NCBI GenBank assembly: GCA_910579545.1
Contig: CAJTVI010000018.1
Location: forward strand, 1-37,065
DNA: 37,065 bases
Direction of reading: 5' to 3'
Origin: an uncultured Oscillospiraceae bacterium
GTDB taxonomy: Bacteria; Bacillota; Clostridia; Oscillospirales; Ruminococcaceae
Part shown: positions 12,999 through 21,012 of the stretch, one piece after another
How the letters are laid out: the number at the start of each line of letters is the position of its first letter
How positions within the stretch are numbered: the stretch's first letter is position 1
The notes under the pieces: generated by a model
What the model was told of the DNA's origin: nothing
Seen by the model: the letters and a program-made list of their open reading frames with translations, nothing else
Database searches by the model: none
Translations under genes and position numbers: made by a program

Positions 12999-13909
12999 CC
13001 CACCTGTCCTTATTTTCAGGCATTGGTGGCCTTGACCTTGCAGCAGAGGCTGCGGGCTTTCAAACTGTTGGCCAGTGCGAATGGGCAGATTACCCAACAA
13101 AGGTATTGGAAAAGCATTGGCCCGATGTGCCCCGATGGAGGGACATACGAACGCTATCAGGTGGAAGTTTTTATGAGCGAACAGGATTACGAACAGTTGA
13201 CATTATTTCTGGAGGATTCCCCTGTCAGCCCTTTTCCGTGGCTGGAAAGCAAAAAGGAAAAGGGGATGATCGTTACTTATGGCCGGAAATGTTACGAGTT
13301 ATCCGAGAACTTACGCCGCGTTGGGTTGTTGGTGAGAATGTACCTGGAATCTTGCGAATTGCCGCTATCGATATTGTATCGGACTTGGAGCGTGAGGGCT
13401 ATAACATCGTCGTGCTTGATTTTGAAGCTGCATCTGTCGGGGCGCCGCACCGAAGAGAGCGTATTGCATTTGTTGGAAATCGGGAAAGTGTTTGTGAGCA
13501 CTCCAACTGCAGTATTCAATGCGCGATCAAAAAGATTCAGGAAAAGGACTCCCAATCCTATGGAATTCATAGAGCTTTTTCCGACTCCAACCGCGCGGGA
13601 CAGCAAAGGCGCAAACAGCATAAGCCATTTAATGATGGAGGGAAATCATCATCAAAAGCAACTTGCAAATATGGTGAAATTGCATCCAACCCCTGCGGCA
13701 GCAAATGCAATTGGAACAAGCGGCGGGAATATGCACAGCTCATTGCGGACCTCCGTAAGTGGCCAGCTGAACCCGGAGTGGGTCGAGTGGCTTATGGGGT
13801 TCCCCATCGGGTGGACAGACTTAAATGCCTCGGAAACGCCGTAGTGCCGCAACAATTTTACCCCATTTTCGCAGCTATTGCCGAAGTGGAAAAGGAGGCC
13901 CACAAATGA
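12995..13909 (+). CDS. dcm: DNA (cytosine-5-)-methyltransferase
   Basis: 304 aa; ATG 12995 coupled to the previous gene. Motif I is LSLFSGIGGLDLAAEAAGF; motif IV GGFPCQPFSVAG with the catalytic Cys near residue 77; motif VI VVGENVPGI; motif VIII GAPHRRERIAF; the final motif VDRLKCLGNAVVPQQ. The region between about 165 and 255 should be the target-recognition part. The enzyme would methylate cytosine in a short site and shield phage DNA from host restriction; no cognate nuclease is nearby, so it is an orphan. GC falls to near 50% across this gene, and a long second frame is nested within it. Confidence 0.92.
   Translation: MTHLSLFSGIGGLDLAAEAAGFQTVGQCEWADYPTKVLEKHWPDVPRWRDIRTLSGGSFYERTGLRTVDIISGGFPCQPFSVAGKQKGKGDDRYLWPEMLRVIRELTPRWVVGENVPGILRIAAIDIVSDLEREGYNIVVLDFEAASVGAPHRRERIAFVGNRESVCEHSNCSIQCAIKKIQEKDSQSYGIHRAFSDSNRAGQQRRKQHKPFNDGGKSSSKATCKYGEIASNPCGSKCNWNKRREYAQLIADLRKWPAEPGVGRVAYGVPHRVDRLKCLGNAVVPQQFYPIFAAIAEVEKEAHK
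13173..13844 (+). CDS. Overlapping (nested) ORF in a second frame of the methyltransferase gene
   Basis: 223 codons from ATG 13173, with AGGTGG eight bases upstream; the frame is open from 13023. It starts MSEQDYEQLTLFLEDSPVSP and ends with FPTPTARDSKGAN, HPTPAAANA and GQLNPEWVEWLMGFPIGWTD. The PTP.A.D and NP.WVEWLMGFP.GWT signatures are ones I know from separate phage proteins found beside cytosine methyltransferases. At 13760-13830 both frames give recognisable sequence: EPGVGRVAYGVPHRVDRL in one, the WVEWLMGFP segment in the other. True dual coding is therefore plausible. Expression is unproven and function unknown. Confidence 0.5.
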   Translation: MSEQDYEQLTLFLEDSPVSPFPWLESKKEKGMIVTYGRKCYELSENLRRVGLLVRMYLESCELPLSILYRTWSVRAITSSCLILKLHLSGRRTEESVLHLLEIGKVFVSTPTAVFNARSKRFRKRTPNPMEFIELFPTPTARDSKGANSISHLMMEGNHHQKQLANMVKLHPTPAAANAIGTSGGNMHSSLRTSVSGQLNPEWVEWLMGFPIGWTDLNASETP

Positions 13910-14067
13910 TCTATGGAGAGATGCTGTTTGCCGCCCAGTGCGCGCAGCTGGTGCAGGCCGAGGAGGCCCGGGCCGCCCGCTGCGACTGGCTGGCGACCGA
14001 GCCCTGCCCGGATGATTGGGCAGACCCATGGGACATCGACCCCGCGGCGCTGGATGCGGAAGAATGA
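13906..14067 (+). CDS. Small acidic phage protein
   Basis: 53 aa; ATG 13906 overlaps the methyltransferase stop and has AAAAGGAGG seven bases upstream. MIYGEMLFAAQCAQLVQAEE is helical, and the tail is acidic and Trp-rich (CPDDWADPWDIDPAALDAEE). Unknown function; part of the early operon. Confidence 0.55.
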   Translation: MIYGEMLFAAQCAQLVQAEEARAARCDWLATEPCPDDWADPWDIDPAALDAEE

Positions 14068-14081
14068 AAGGAGACAAATCC

Positions 14082-14294
14082 ATGAAAGAATACAGCCGCC
14101 GGATTACCGGTGTGATGAGGAGCAATAGCAGCTACTGCTACATCAATGACCATGCTGTTGAGGAGATGCTTGCTCAGATGCTCGGTGAGCGGGACTATTT
14201 CCCCGCCACCCTCTCGATCTGCATCACTGACCTGAGCGAAGACACCGGCGCGCCGGAGGCCGCTACTGCGCCAGAGGAAGGAGGGCAGGACTAA
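14082..14294 (+). CDS. Small phage protein of unknown function
   Basis: 70 aa; ATG 14082 with AAAGGAGAC upstream. MKEYSRRITGVMRSNSSYCY then VEEMLAQMLGERDYFPATLS and an acidic C-terminus. Its TAA overlaps the next ATG (TAATG), so it is translationally coupled to the ATPase. No family recognised. Confidence 0.55.
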   Translation: MKEYSRRITGVMRSNSSYCYINDHAVEEMLAQMLGERDYFPATLSICITDLSEDTGAPEAATAPEEGGQD

Positions 14295-14941
14295 TGGCGA
14301 TCATCGTAATGGTCTACGGCCAAAGCGGCACCGGAAAATCAGCCAGCTTGCGCAGCTTTGAGCCGGGGCAGGCCGCTATTATCAACGTGTCCGGCAAGCC
14401 GATGCCATTCCGCAGGCCGGTGGGAACCTACAACACCGACGATTATGGTAAGATCGGCGCGGCCATCCGGCAGGCCGCAAAAAACGGACGCAAAAGCATC
14501 GTGATCGATGATGCGACTTACCTCATGACCAACGAATTCATGCGCACGGCCGGCCTTAATGGGTACCAGAAATTCACCGATATGGCTCTGAACTTTTTCA
14601 ACCTGGTCAAGAACGCCCAGATTCTGCCGGAGGATGTGATCGTCTACTTTCTGGGCCACAGCGACACCGACGTCAACGGAAATGACAAGTTCAAGACTAT
14701 CGGCAAGCTGCTGGACGAAAAGGTCACGCTGGAGGGCCTGTTTACCATCGTGCTCAAGACGGTAGTGCAGGACGGAAAATACTATTTTTCTACCCACAAC
14801 AGCGGGCACGATACGGTCAAAACCCCGATGGGGATGTTTGATACCGATCTGATCGAAAACGACCTTGCGGCAGTGGACACCGTGATCCGCGATTACTACG
14901 GGCTGGACAAGCAGCCCCAAAAGATGGAGGAAAAAGCATGA
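14294..14941 (+). CDS. Phage P-loop ATPase, Sak4/AAA_24-like recombination protein
   Basis: 215 aa. Walker A GQSGTGKS covers residues 9-16; Walker B is SIVIDDATY at about 69-77. The fold and length match the RecA-like AAA_24/Sak4 group, which promotes single-strand annealing with a phage SSB. The next gene encodes an SSB-like protein with an acidic tip, strengthening the call. Start overlaps the preceding TAA; its stop overlaps the following ATG. Confidence 0.75.
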   Translation: MAIIVMVYGQSGTGKSASLRSFEPGQAAIINVSGKPMPFRRPVGTYNTDDYGKIGAAIRQAAKNGRKSIVIDDATYLMTNEFMRTAGLNGYQKFTDMALNFFNLVKNAQILPEDVIVYFLGHSDTDVNGNDKFKTIGKLLDEKVTLEGLFTIVLKTVVQDGKYYFSTHNSGHDTVKTPMGMFDTDLIENDLAAVDTVIRDYYGLDKQPQKMEEKA

Positions 14942-15477
14942 AAAGCATTGACTGGAACAACGTGCAGGAGGCAACCGAAAGCCGCCGCCTTGCCCCCGGC
15001 GGGTATGTCTGCGGCATCGTGCGGGCCGAAGACCTTCCGGACAAGGAATACCTGCGCATCCTGTTTGACATTGCCGAGGGGCCGGACAAAAACTATTTTC
15101 GGGATATGGCAGAGCGGATGCAGCTGAATGGCTGGCCCTATGCCGGCGTGCTGATCCGCAGCTACAAGCCCAAAGCACAGCCGTTTTTCAAGGGTTTTTT
15201 GACCGCGGTGGAGGCGTCCAACCCCGGATACCATTTCGCAAACGATGAGCGCACCCTGGCCCGCAAGCTGGTGGGCCTGGTGCTGAGCGAAGAGGAATAC
15301 GAATACAACGGCGAGATCCGCACCCGGCTGCGGGTGGCATCGGTGCGCAGCGCGGACGCCATCCGCAAGGGGGATTACGACACCCCGCCCCTCAAAAAGC
15401 TGGCCCGCGCCGCTGCCCCGGCCGCTGCAAACGATGGGTTTGTCAGTGTGGACGACGATGAGGACATCCCGTTCTGA
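14938..15477 (+). CDS. DUF669-like, SSB-type phage protein
   Basis: 179 aa; ATG 14938 overlaps the ATPase stop (ATGA), with GATGGAGG upstream. NNVQEATESRRLAPGGYVCG and YLRILFDIAEGPDKNYFRDM resemble DUF669 phage proteins. The C-terminus VDDDEDIPF mirrors the acidic DDDIPF tip of bacterial SSB that recruits replication proteins. It probably binds single-stranded DNA in phage recombination or replication. Confidence 0.65.
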   Translation: MKSIDWNNVQEATESRRLAPGGYVCGIVRAEDLPDKEYLRILFDIAEGPDKNYFRDMAERMQLNGWPYAGVLIRSYKPKAQPFFKGFLTAVEASNPGYHFANDERTLARKLVGLVLSEEEYEYNGEIRTRLRVASVRSADAIRKGDYDTPPLKKLARAAAPAAANDGFVSVDDDEDIPF

Positions 15478-15496
15478 GTACCGGCCCCGCCGCCCA

Positions 15497-16126
15497 ATGA
15501 ACCGGCTGCGCCCGCCGGAGGAAACGCGGGAAGTATTTGGCCGGATCGTCAGGGCGGTGCCGGCGCGGGCGGCGGCCGAGCGGTACGGACTCAAGCTGAA
15601 TACGCAGGGTTTTTGCCGCTGCCCCTTTCATGCGGAGGACACCCCCAGCTTTAAGGTGTATCCCGGCAGCGAAGGCTTTTACTGCTTTGGCTGCGGCGCG
15701 GGCGGGGATGTGGTCACACTGGCCGCCCGGCTGTTGGGCCTGTCGCCAGCGGCCGCTGCAAGGCGTTTGGACGAGGATTTTGCGCTGGGGGTATTCCACC
15801 CGGCAAAAACGCAAACAGCGCCTTACAGCGGCGCGCAGGCGGCTTGTGGGTGGAAAGCGGCGCAGGATGAGCAGCAGGGGCGCCTGGATGCCATCAGCGG
15901 GATTCTGTGCCTGATCCGACGCCTGCCGCGTCCGCAGCCCGGCCAGCACGTTTGGGCGGCACGGTACGCGCTGATATTGGCCTGGGGAGAACGATTGGAG
16001 GAAGAAAGGGATCGGATGCATGAACGAAGCTACCTGCAAAAATGCCGGGGCGGCATACACGAGGGAGGATTATCTGACCCGCAGCGAGCCGTTCTCAGAG
16101 GTTTATCAGATCAGGAACCCATTTGA
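15497..16126 (+). CDS. CHC2 zinc-finger primase domain protein
   Basis: 209 aa from ATG 15497; no clear ribosome site, so translation may depend on coupling to the upstream gene 20 bases away. An alternative in-frame ATG lies upstream, inside that gene. Residues about 35-75 show FCRCPFHAEDTPSFKVYPGS then GFYCFGCGAGGDVV, the CHC2 zinc finger (Cys, His, Cys, Cys) of DnaG-like primases. The catalytic TOPRIM part is missing, so primase activity probably needs the following DUF927 protein. The 3' end overlaps that gene by 107 bases. Confidence 0.75.
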   Translation: MNRLRPPEETREVFGRIVRAVPARAAAERYGLKLNTQGFCRCPFHAEDTPSFKVYPGSEGFYCFGCGAGGDVVTLAARLLGLSPAAAARRLDEDFALGVFHPAKTQTAPYSGAQAACGWKAAQDEQQGRLDAISGILCLIRRLPRPQPGQHVWAARYALILAWGERLEEERDRMHERSYLQKCRGGIHEGGLSDPQRAVLRGLSDQEPI

Positions 16127-17888
16127 ACAAAAGCGGGCAATCGAGAAGGCGTCTTTTGCGGCGGAAGCGGTGGGGATCCGAAATTACAAGGCGCTGTACA
16201 AGGCCTATTGCGACAGCTTAAAGGGCGAACTGTTGGCCGCCTGCAACTCAACCGATGTGCAGGACCAGCCGCTCGACCTCAACTGCGGGGATTGGCGGGT
16301 AGATGAATATGGCGTGCGTCGGGGCGGCGGAACGAGCGAGCAGATCGCCTGCCAGTTCCCGGTGCTCATCACCAAGCGATTTGAAAATATTGACAGCGGA
16401 TCGGAAAAGGTCGAGCTTTCCTTCCGCAAGGGCGGGTACTGGCGGCGGATGATCGTGCCGTGCAGCCAATACGCCAGCCCGCGAGAACTGGTCAAGCTGG
16501 CGGATGCAGGGCTGGGCATCAACCTGCGGATGGCGGCTGACCTTTCGGATTATCTCACCGACCTATATTCGCTGAATTACAGCCAGCTGCCGATGGCAAA
16601 ATCGGTGGGCCGGCTTGGATGGGTCAGTGAGGGGCAGTTTTCCCCCTTTGTGGAGGGGCTGACCTATGACGGCGGGGCGGAATATGCCGCTGCCTTTGAG
16701 GCGACTCGTCCAAAAGGCAGCATGGATGGATGGCTGAAGGCGGCGCGGCAATTCCGGCAGGAGAGCGCCGCGGCCCGCATCGTGCTGGCCGCAAGCTTTG
16801 CAAGCGTGCTGGTCAGGCCGCTGGGGGTGCTGCCGTTTTTTGTGCATCTGTGGGGGGTGGACAGCTCCACCGGCAAAACGGTGGCCCTGATGGCGGCCGC
16901 CAGCGTATGGGCAAGCCCCGAGATGGGCAAATATGTCAAGACCTTTGACGGAACCGATGTGGGCTATGAACGCACAGCGGCCTTTTTGAACAGCTTGCCC
17001 CTCTGTATTGATGAGCTACAGCTTGCCAAAAACAGCCGCGGGCAGGTGGTATTCAACGTCTACCGGCTCTCGCAGGGGGCTGGCCGGGTGCGCGGGAACC
17101 GCGCCGGCGGGGTGGATATTACCCCTACATGGGCCAACGCCATCCTTACCACCGGTGAGACCCCGCTCAACAGCCTGTGCGCTGGGGCGGGGGCGGTCAA
17201 CCGGGTAATTGAAATCGAATGCTCCAGCGCCCATAAGGTAGTGCAAAATGGGCACACCATTGTGTCGGAGTTCCGCAGGCATTACGGCCACGCCGGACGC
17301 GCCTTTGTGGAGCGGCTTATGGGTGGCGGAGCGATCGATCGGGCAAAATCGCTCTATGAGGCTGCCTTTGCCCGGCTCAACAGCAGCCAGACCACCGACA
17401 AGCAGGCGATGGCCGCTGCACTGCTGGTAACGGCTGACGCGCTGGCCACTGAGTGGCTTTTTCAGGATGGGCAGGCCCTGACGGCGGAGGAGATCCAGGG
17501 CTTTTTGGCCAGCAGCGCCCTTGTAAGCTTGGGCGGGCGCGGGTATGAGTACATGTGCGATTGGGTGGGCCAGAACGTCAACCGGTTTGTGACCGGGTTC
17601 AACCAGACCGCAGAAAACGGGGATGTTTATGGCGTAATCGAGGGAAACTGGGCGTATGTGATCAGCGCCACATTCCGTAAGGCGGCAGAGGATGCAGGCT
17701 ATAACCAACAGGCTCTTTTGAGTTACCTCAAGGGGGCTGGGCTGATTCGCACCAGCGGCGGGAAAACCAGCATTGCCAAGCGGATCAAGGGCAATGTTGT
17801 GCGGTGCATTTGCCTGCGAATGCCGGACGAAAACCCCTTTGAGGAGCCGGAAAGCGGGGAACAAGTCACTTTCCCGCCCGAAATGTAA
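16020..17888 (+). CDS. DUF927-family phage ATPase/helicase
   Basis: 622 aa; ATG 16020. The N-terminus (DYLTRSEPFSEVYQIRNPFE) and LDCGDWRVDEYGV are typical of DUF927 proteins in clostridial phages. Walker A is DSSTGKTVAL near residues 280-290, followed by a Walker B-like LPLCIDELQLAKNS and SQGAGRVRGNRAGG. The protein pairs with CHC2 primases and drives unwinding at phage origins. It follows the primase and directly precedes the GTTAC repeat field. Confidence 0.8.
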   Translation: MNEATCKNAGAAYTREDYLTRSEPFSEVYQIRNPFEQKRAIEKASFAAEAVGIRNYKALYKAYCDSLKGELLAACNSTDVQDQPLDLNCGDWRVDEYGVRRGGGTSEQIACQFPVLITKRFENIDSGSEKVELSFRKGGYWRRMIVPCSQYASPRELVKLADAGLGINLRMAADLSDYLTDLYSLNYSQLPMAKSVGRLGWVSEGQFSPFVEGLTYDGGAEYAAAFEATRPKGSMDGWLKAARQFRQESAAARIVLAASFASVLVRPLGVLPFFVHLWGVDSSTGKTVALMAAASVWASPEMGKYVKTFDGTDVGYERTAAFLNSLPLCIDELQLAKNSRGQVVFNVYRLSQGAGRVRGNRAGGVDITPTWANAILTTGETPLNSLCAGAGAVNRVIEIECSSAHKVVQNGHTIVSEFRRHYGHAGRAFVERLMGGGAIDRAKSLYEAAFARLNSSQTTDKQAMAAALLVTADALATEWLFQDGQALTAEEIQGFLASSALVSLGGRGYEYMCDWVGQNVNRFVTGFNQTAENGDVYGVIEGNWAYVISATFRKAAEDAGYNQQALLSYLKGAGLIRTSGGKTSIAKRIKGNVVRCICLRMPDENPFEEPESGEQVTFPPEM

Positions 17889-18140
17889 CACCATGTGTTA
17901 CAAAAAAGCTAAAAAACAGTCGATGTATCGTATTGTAACACCGTAACACCGTAACCTTGCAAAACACACCCCATATAGAGAGACACCCCCCACAGCATCT
18001 GGACAAATGGGGGTATATGTTACGGCTTATAGAGTTTGTGCAAAATGGTGTTACAGTGTTACGCGTCTAAAAAACAACGCAGAATCAACAAAAAACCGTA
18101 ACGCGTTATGTGTTACGCCAGTGTTACACGGGTTACGCAA
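17885..18140. repeat. Iteron-like GTTAC repeat field, candidate replication origin
   Basis: This AT-rich stretch between the DUF927 gene and the helicase carries about eleven copies of TGTTAC/CGTTAC-type hexamers on both strands: GTAACAC.CAT.GTGTTAC as a perfect inverted pair at 17885-17901, a GTAACACCGTAACACCGTAAC run around 17934-17955, and further copies near 18018, 18050, 18057, 18097, 18110, 18121 and 18130. Such density beside replication genes fits binding sites for an initiator at a phage origin. No gene lies in 17889-18157. Confidence 0.6.
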
Positions 18141-18157
18141 AAAGGATGTGATACGGC

Positions 18158-19666
18158 ATGAAACTGCGCCCCTACCAGCAGGAGTGTTTGGACGCGATTG
18201 CCATGCAGCCGCCTGGGGCATATCTCTGCCGGCTTGCAACGGGCCTGGGCAAGACGGTGATCTTTACCCACCTGCCGCGCTATGGGAGGACATTGCTGCT
18301 AAGCCACCGTGAAGAACTCGTGCGCCAGCCGCTGAAGTATTATACCTGCCCGGTGGGTATTGAGCAGGGAAGCGCAAAAGCGGCGGATGAGCCTGTGATA
18401 AGCGCCAGCGTGCAGAGCCTTGTCAGGCGGCTTGGGCGGTATGAACCAGACGCCTTTGACACCATCATCGTGGACGAGGCCCATCACTCCGCGGCCCGCA
18501 GCTACCGCAAGATCTTTGCGCATTTCAAGCCCCGGCTGCTGCTGGGATTTACTGCGACCCCCATGCGGGGGGACAGGGTGCGGCTGGATGATGTGTTCCA
18601 GAAAATCATCTTTGACCGCGACCTGCGCTGGGGTATTCAGCAAGGGTACCTGTCGGACATCGAATGCCGGCGGGTGACTATTGGGTACGACCTGACCGGG
18701 GTACATATCCAAAACGGGGACTACGCTCCCGGGGAACTGGCCGAGGCGATGGAGGGCACCGCGGATGCAGTAGCAGAGGCGTACCGCACCCTTGCAAGGG
18801 GAGCGACCCTGATCTTTGCGGTCAATGTACGGCAGTGCGCCGAGATCGCGGCCCGCATCCCGGGCGCGGAAGTAGTAACGGGGGAAACCAAAAATCGTGC
18901 GGAGATCATTCAGCGATTTACCGATGGAAAAATCCCCTGCATCGTCAACTGTATGGTGTTTACCGAGGGCACCGACATCCCGCGGGTCGAGACGGTCATT
19001 ATTGCCCGCCCGACCAAAAGCGACAGCCTGTATACCCAGATGGTGGGGCGGGGCCTGCGGCTGTTCCCGGGAAAAGAGCGCCTGCTGCTGGTGGACTGCG
19101 TGGGGGTGTCCGGCACCGCAAGCCTATGCACCGCTCCGAGCCTTTTAGGTATTGACCTCTCGGATGTTCCGGAGAACCGCAAAAAGGATGTGGAGGGGAT
19201 GCTGTTTGAACTGCCGGAAAAGGCGCTGCGTGCATCGGACTGCCCGCAAAGCTGGATCAGGAATGTCACAACGGTCAACCTTTGGGCACAGCAGCAGCGG
19301 TATGAGCTGCACGGGGTAAATTGGTTCCGGCTGCCGGACGGTGGGATGGTCTGCGGGTTAAAGGACGGCAAAAAACTGCGCATCCCGCCGCCGGACGAGC
19401 TGGGCAACGCCCATTACCCGGACGGCCGCAGCTGGCCAATGCAGCGAGTGCTGGACGCGGCATACAAAAAGCTCAAGCGGGATTACCCGGATCAGGAATA
19501 CATCTGGAACCTGGAGCAAGCCCGGCGATGGGGCGACGCCCCGGCCAGTGAAAAGCAGATGGAGCTGATTTTTAAAAAGGCCCGCGGGCGGTATGAGCTG
19601 CCCGAAAGCATGACCAAGCTGGAGGCCAGCCAGGTGCTGAACCGGCTGATGAATGGGGGGATATAA
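18158..19666 (+). CDS. DEAD/DEAH-box superfamily 2 helicase
   Basis: 502 aa; ATG 18158 with AAAAAGGATG upstream. Starts MKLRPYQQECLDAI (Q-like motif); motif I ATGLGKT at about 28-34; motif II DEAHH near 106; motif III TATPMRGD near 132; motif V EGTDIPRV; motif VI QMVGRGLR near 294. A C-terminal extension of about 170 residues ends in a helical ASEKQMELIFKKARG segment seen in phage helicases of this kind. It acts as ATP-dependent DNA translocase in phage replication or recombination. Confidence 0.9.
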   Translation: MKLRPYQQECLDAIAMQPPGAYLCRLATGLGKTVIFTHLPRYGRTLLLSHREELVRQPLKYYTCPVGIEQGSAKAADEPVISASVQSLVRRLGRYEPDAFDTIIVDEAHHSAARSYRKIFAHFKPRLLLGFTATPMRGDRVRLDDVFQKIIFDRDLRWGIQQGYLSDIECRRVTIGYDLTGVHIQNGDYAPGELAEAMEGTADAVAEAYRTLARGATLIFAVNVRQCAEIAARIPGAEVVTGETKNRAEIIQRFTDGKIPCIVNCMVFTEGTDIPRVETVIIARPTKSDSLYTQMVGRGLRLFPGKERLLLVDCVGVSGTASLCTAPSLLGIDLSDVPENRKKDVEGMLFELPEKALRASDCPQSWIRNVTTVNLWAQQQRYELHGVNWFRLPDGGMVCGLKDGKKLRIPPPDELGNAHYPDGRSWPMQRVLDAAYKKLKRDYPDQEYIWNLEQARRWGDAPASEKQMELIFKKARGRYELPESMTKLEASQVLNRLMNGGI

Positions 19667-19670
19667 CAAG

Positions 19671-19847
19671 ATGCGAATTATAATCGCAAGTCCTGCGGAT
19701 AGGGATGATATGGCGGTGATCCTTGTACGAAACGGATACACAGTCCGTCAGGGGCGGCAGCCTAAGCAAGGAAGCAAAACGGCAAAGGAAAGCTATGTGG
19801 AGTTTTGGAGGGAAGAACATGGAGATCGTGAAAAAACACAAGATTGA
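19671..19847 (+). CDS. Small phage protein, unknown
   Basis: 58 aa; ATG 19671 four bases after the helicase stop, with a GGGGGG run upstream. MRIIIASPADRDDMAVILVR then NGYTVRQGRQPKQGSKTAKE. A beta-alpha start is suggested. It overlaps the start of the VRR-NUC gene by 29 bases. Unknown function. Confidence 0.5.
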   Translation: MRIIIASPADRDDMAVILVRNGYTVRQGRQPKQGSKTAKESYVEFWREEHGDREKTQD

Positions 19848-20478
19848 CCTTTCCACCGAGGACGGCCACCAATACGCCCTGATGCTCTGGGCGCAGCAGC
19901 CATCGGTGAGGGGAAAATGGCCCGAGCTGGCGCTGCTCTACCACATCGAGAACGAGCGCCAGTGCAGCCCGCAGCAGGCCGCAAGGCGCAAGCGGATGGG
20001 GGTCAAGCGCGGGGTGCCGGATCTCTGCCTGCCCGCTGCCCGGCACGGGTACAGGGGGCTTTACATCGAGCTGAAGAAGCCGGGCGGCAGGGTAAGCGAT
20101 GAGCAAAAATGGTGGATCGGGCGTCTGACCGGCGAGGGCTATTTTGCCACGGCAAGCTATGGCTGGGAGCAGGCAAGGGCCGTGCTGGAGTGGTATCTGG
20201 AAGGGAAACAAAATGATTATGAAAAGCTAAAATCTCCCTGCGCCCTGTGCGCCTATGGGCCTCCGTCTGCGGGGGATGGAAAACCATGCGCAGTTTGTCC
20301 TGCTTGCAGGAAAAATGATAAGGAAGTGAATGAACATGAAACCAATCCTATTCAACACAGATATGGTTCGCGCCATCCTGGGCAACCGAAAGACGGTGAC
20401 GCGGCGGGTGGTGAAGCCTCAGCATTTGCGAGTGCTGAGCAGTCCATATCATCTGGAACATCCGGAAACACCGGATAA
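19819..20478 (+). CDS. VRR-NUC domain nuclease with C-terminal Cys cluster
   Basis: 219 aa; ATG 19819 with GGAGGGAAGAAC upstream. The VRR-NUC core includes GVKRGVPDLCLPAARHGYRG and LYIELKKPGGRVSDEQKWW, carrying the PD and ExK metal-binding residues of the PD-(D/E)XK fold. After the core, CALCAYGPPS and CAVCPACRK form a four- to five-Cys cluster that could bind zinc. The last 48 codons overlap the next gene by 143 bases, longer than usual, so the tail may be a readthrough extension. Typical partner of phage SNF2/DEAD helicases, acting as structure-specific nuclease. Confidence 0.8.
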   Translation: MEIVKKHKIDLSTEDGHQYALMLWAQQPSVRGKWPELALLYHIENERQCSPQQAARRKRMGVKRGVPDLCLPAARHGYRGLYIELKKPGGRVSDEQKWWIGRLTGEGYFATASYGWEQARAVLEWYLEGKQNDYEKLKSPCALCAYGPPSAGDGKPCAVCPACRKNDKEVNEHETNPIQHRYGSRHPGQPKDGDAAGGEASAFASAEQSISSGTSGNTG

Positions 20479-21001
20479 GGTGTTGCTGGAGCGATTGTGT
20501 GAGCCGCCATACCGACCCGGCGACATCCTGTATGTGCGGGAGACGTGGTACTACGAAAGCCATATGGAGGACATGTCTGCGGGTGAGCCGGATTTGCCGT
20601 CTGGAGCCTACTCCCGCCGATATATCTTCAAGGCCGACTGCCCGGATTATCCCGTGAACGTTGGGGTGGGACAGCACGGATGGCGTCCTTCCATCCACAT
20701 GCCCCGCGAGGCAGCGCGTATATTCCTGCGAGTGACGGACGTGAGGGTGGAGAGGTTGCAGGATTGCGGGGAAGGATGGTGCATTGACATTGAAAGGGAA
20801 GGAATTACTACCCCGCAAGACCCGATTTTATACATCAGCGACGATGACTTCCACGACGCCTTGAGGGAGGCGTTCAAAAAAGTTTGGGACAGCACAATCA
20901 AGCCCGCCGACCGCGACCGCTCCGGCTGGGAGGCAAATCCCTGGGTCTGGGTCATAACGTTCGAGCGCTGCGAGAAGCCGAAAGGAGCAAACCATGATTA
21001 A
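20336..21001 (+). CDS. ASCH-like phage protein
   Basis: 221 aa; ATG 20336 is preferred over ATG 20330 because AAGGAAG is then nine bases away. MKPILFNTDMVRAILGNRKT followed by VTRRVVKP is the hallmark start of a widespread phage protein related to ASCH domains, with GDILYVRETW, SIHMPREAARIFLRVTDVRV and NPWVWVITFER as conserved blocks. The ASCH fold resembles PUA domains and may bind RNA or modified nucleotides. Precise role unknown. Confidence 0.7.
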   Translation: MKPILFNTDMVRAILGNRKTVTRRVVKPQHLRVLSSPYHLEHPETPDKVLLERLCEPPYRPGDILYVRETWYYESHMEDMSAGEPDLPSGAYSRRYIFKADCPDYPVNVGVGQHGWRPSIHMPREAARIFLRVTDVRVERLQDCGEGWCIDIEREGITTPQDPILYISDDDFHDALREAFKKVWDSTIKPADRDRSGWEANPWVWVITFERCEKPKGANHD

Positions 21002-21012
21002 GAAAAGACACA

